In this document: in pieces, positions 63,764-64,000 of the stretch | Position numbering within the stretch: the stretch's first letter is position 1 | How the letters are laid out: every line of letters starts with the position of its first letter | Origin: Nocardioides abyssi | GTDB lineage: Bacteria > Actinomycetota > Actinomycetes > Propionibacteriales > Nocardioidaceae | Assembly (NCBI RefSeq): GCF_030412915.1 | Contig: NZ_JAUHJR010000001.1 | Coordinates: 868,001-932,000 of the forward strand | DNA length: 64,000 bases | Direction: 5' to 3' | Notes under the pieces: model-generated | The model's database searches: none | Told to the model about the DNA's origin: nothing | What the model saw: only the letters and a program-made list of their open reading frames with translations | Made by a program: the position numbers and the translations under genes

Positions 63764-64000
63764 CCCGTCCGGGGCGGGCGAAGCGCCTGGAATCTGGGGC
63801 GACTGTGGTCGAGTTCGCACTCGTGTTCGGTCTGGTCGTGCTGCCGCTGGTTTTCGGGGTAATCCAGTACGGCTACCACTACTGGTCCCTCGAGACCGCA
63901 GCCGCGACAGCGCGAGAGGCAGCGCGTCGCCTGGCGGTGGGAACCGAGTACGTGTGTGTCACGGACGCCGGAGTCCGCCGAGCGATCACATGGGACGAGG
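63760..64000 (+). CDS. TadE-like pilus-assembly protein, cut by the window edge
   Basis: The first 80 residues of a TadE-type protein, overlapping the TadG-like stop (ATGA). I translated it directly: MTRPGRAKRLESGATVVEFA, then a hydrophobic helix ending in VIQYGYHYWSLE and TAAATAREAARRLAVGTEY. SGATVVEFAL is the classic TadE processing region with Glu. The gene continues past the end of the window. Confidence 0.85.
   Translation, partial: MTRPGRAKRLESGATVVEFALVFGLVVLPLVFGVIQYGYHYWSLETAAATAREAARRLAVGTEYVCVTDAGVRRAITWDE

Overview
The window is about 64 kb of very GC-rich actinobacterial chromosome. GTG and TTG starts are frequent, 4-base stop/start overlaps are common, and the gene content is actinobacterial: a Smc/FtsY/RNase III/L32 block, a GlnR-type nitrogen locus, FbiD for coenzyme F420, an HU protein with a long Lys/Ala tail, DUF2469 and a desferrioxamine-type siderophore operon. 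A dispersed repeat (core CTGGTTGAGGAG ... GTCTCGAAACCC) looks like repeats I associate with Nocardioides, so a Nocardioides-like member of the Propionibacteriales is my best guess. That assignment is inference. I see no phage, insertion sequence or CRISPR array. Most of the window is conserved housekeeping DNA with a few accessory islands.

Left part (1-12 kb). A biotin ECF transporter (bioN, bioM, bioY) is divergent from a TetR regulator, with two palindromic operator-like sites between them. On the minus strand a five-gene chain follows, every junction a 4-base overlap: desA, desB, a desC-desD fusion, a 2H phosphoesterase and a pentapeptide-repeat protein. An IdeR/DmdR iron box precedes desA. 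Just upstream on the same strand lies an RsbQ-like hydrolase coupled to a PAS-PP2C phosphatase that seems to start at CTG. This pair resembles the RsbQ-RsbP energy-stress module of Bacillus. Then come a repeat cluster and a conserved protein of the '3-methyladenine glycosylase' type.

Middle (12-34 kb). An FAH-family enzyme and gltX (GluRS), a CPBP protease, and tRNA-Gln and tRNA-Glu, which are the expected substrates of a non-discriminating GluRS. Next are an LCP cell-wall ligase, an Ada-AlkA fusion with ogt, the IclR regulator divergent from leuCD, HU, fbiD, an acyltransferase with gpsA, a trans-sulfuration enzyme, ddl, a stand-alone AsnC-type domain protein, thiL, rpmB, a DAK2/FakA-like kinase, recG, rsmD and coaD.

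Right part (34-61 kb). The yceD-rpmF-rnc-mutM-smc-ftsY block (rnc apparently also starting at CTG), then the nitrogen operon amtB-glnK-second PII-glnD behind a GlnR-like box, then ybdD/cstA. These are followed by ffh, an amidohydrolase, a lipoprotein solute-binding protein, and the rpsP-khpA-rimM-trmD-rplS-lepB-rnhB-DUF2469 block, in which trmD is fused to a GNAT acetyltransferase.

The last 3 kb hold TadE/TadG-like pilus-assembly genes of looser, less GC-biased composition, running off the window edge. Several promoters have a TAnnnT -10 box ending 6-7 bases before the start codon, which points to leaderless mRNAs.
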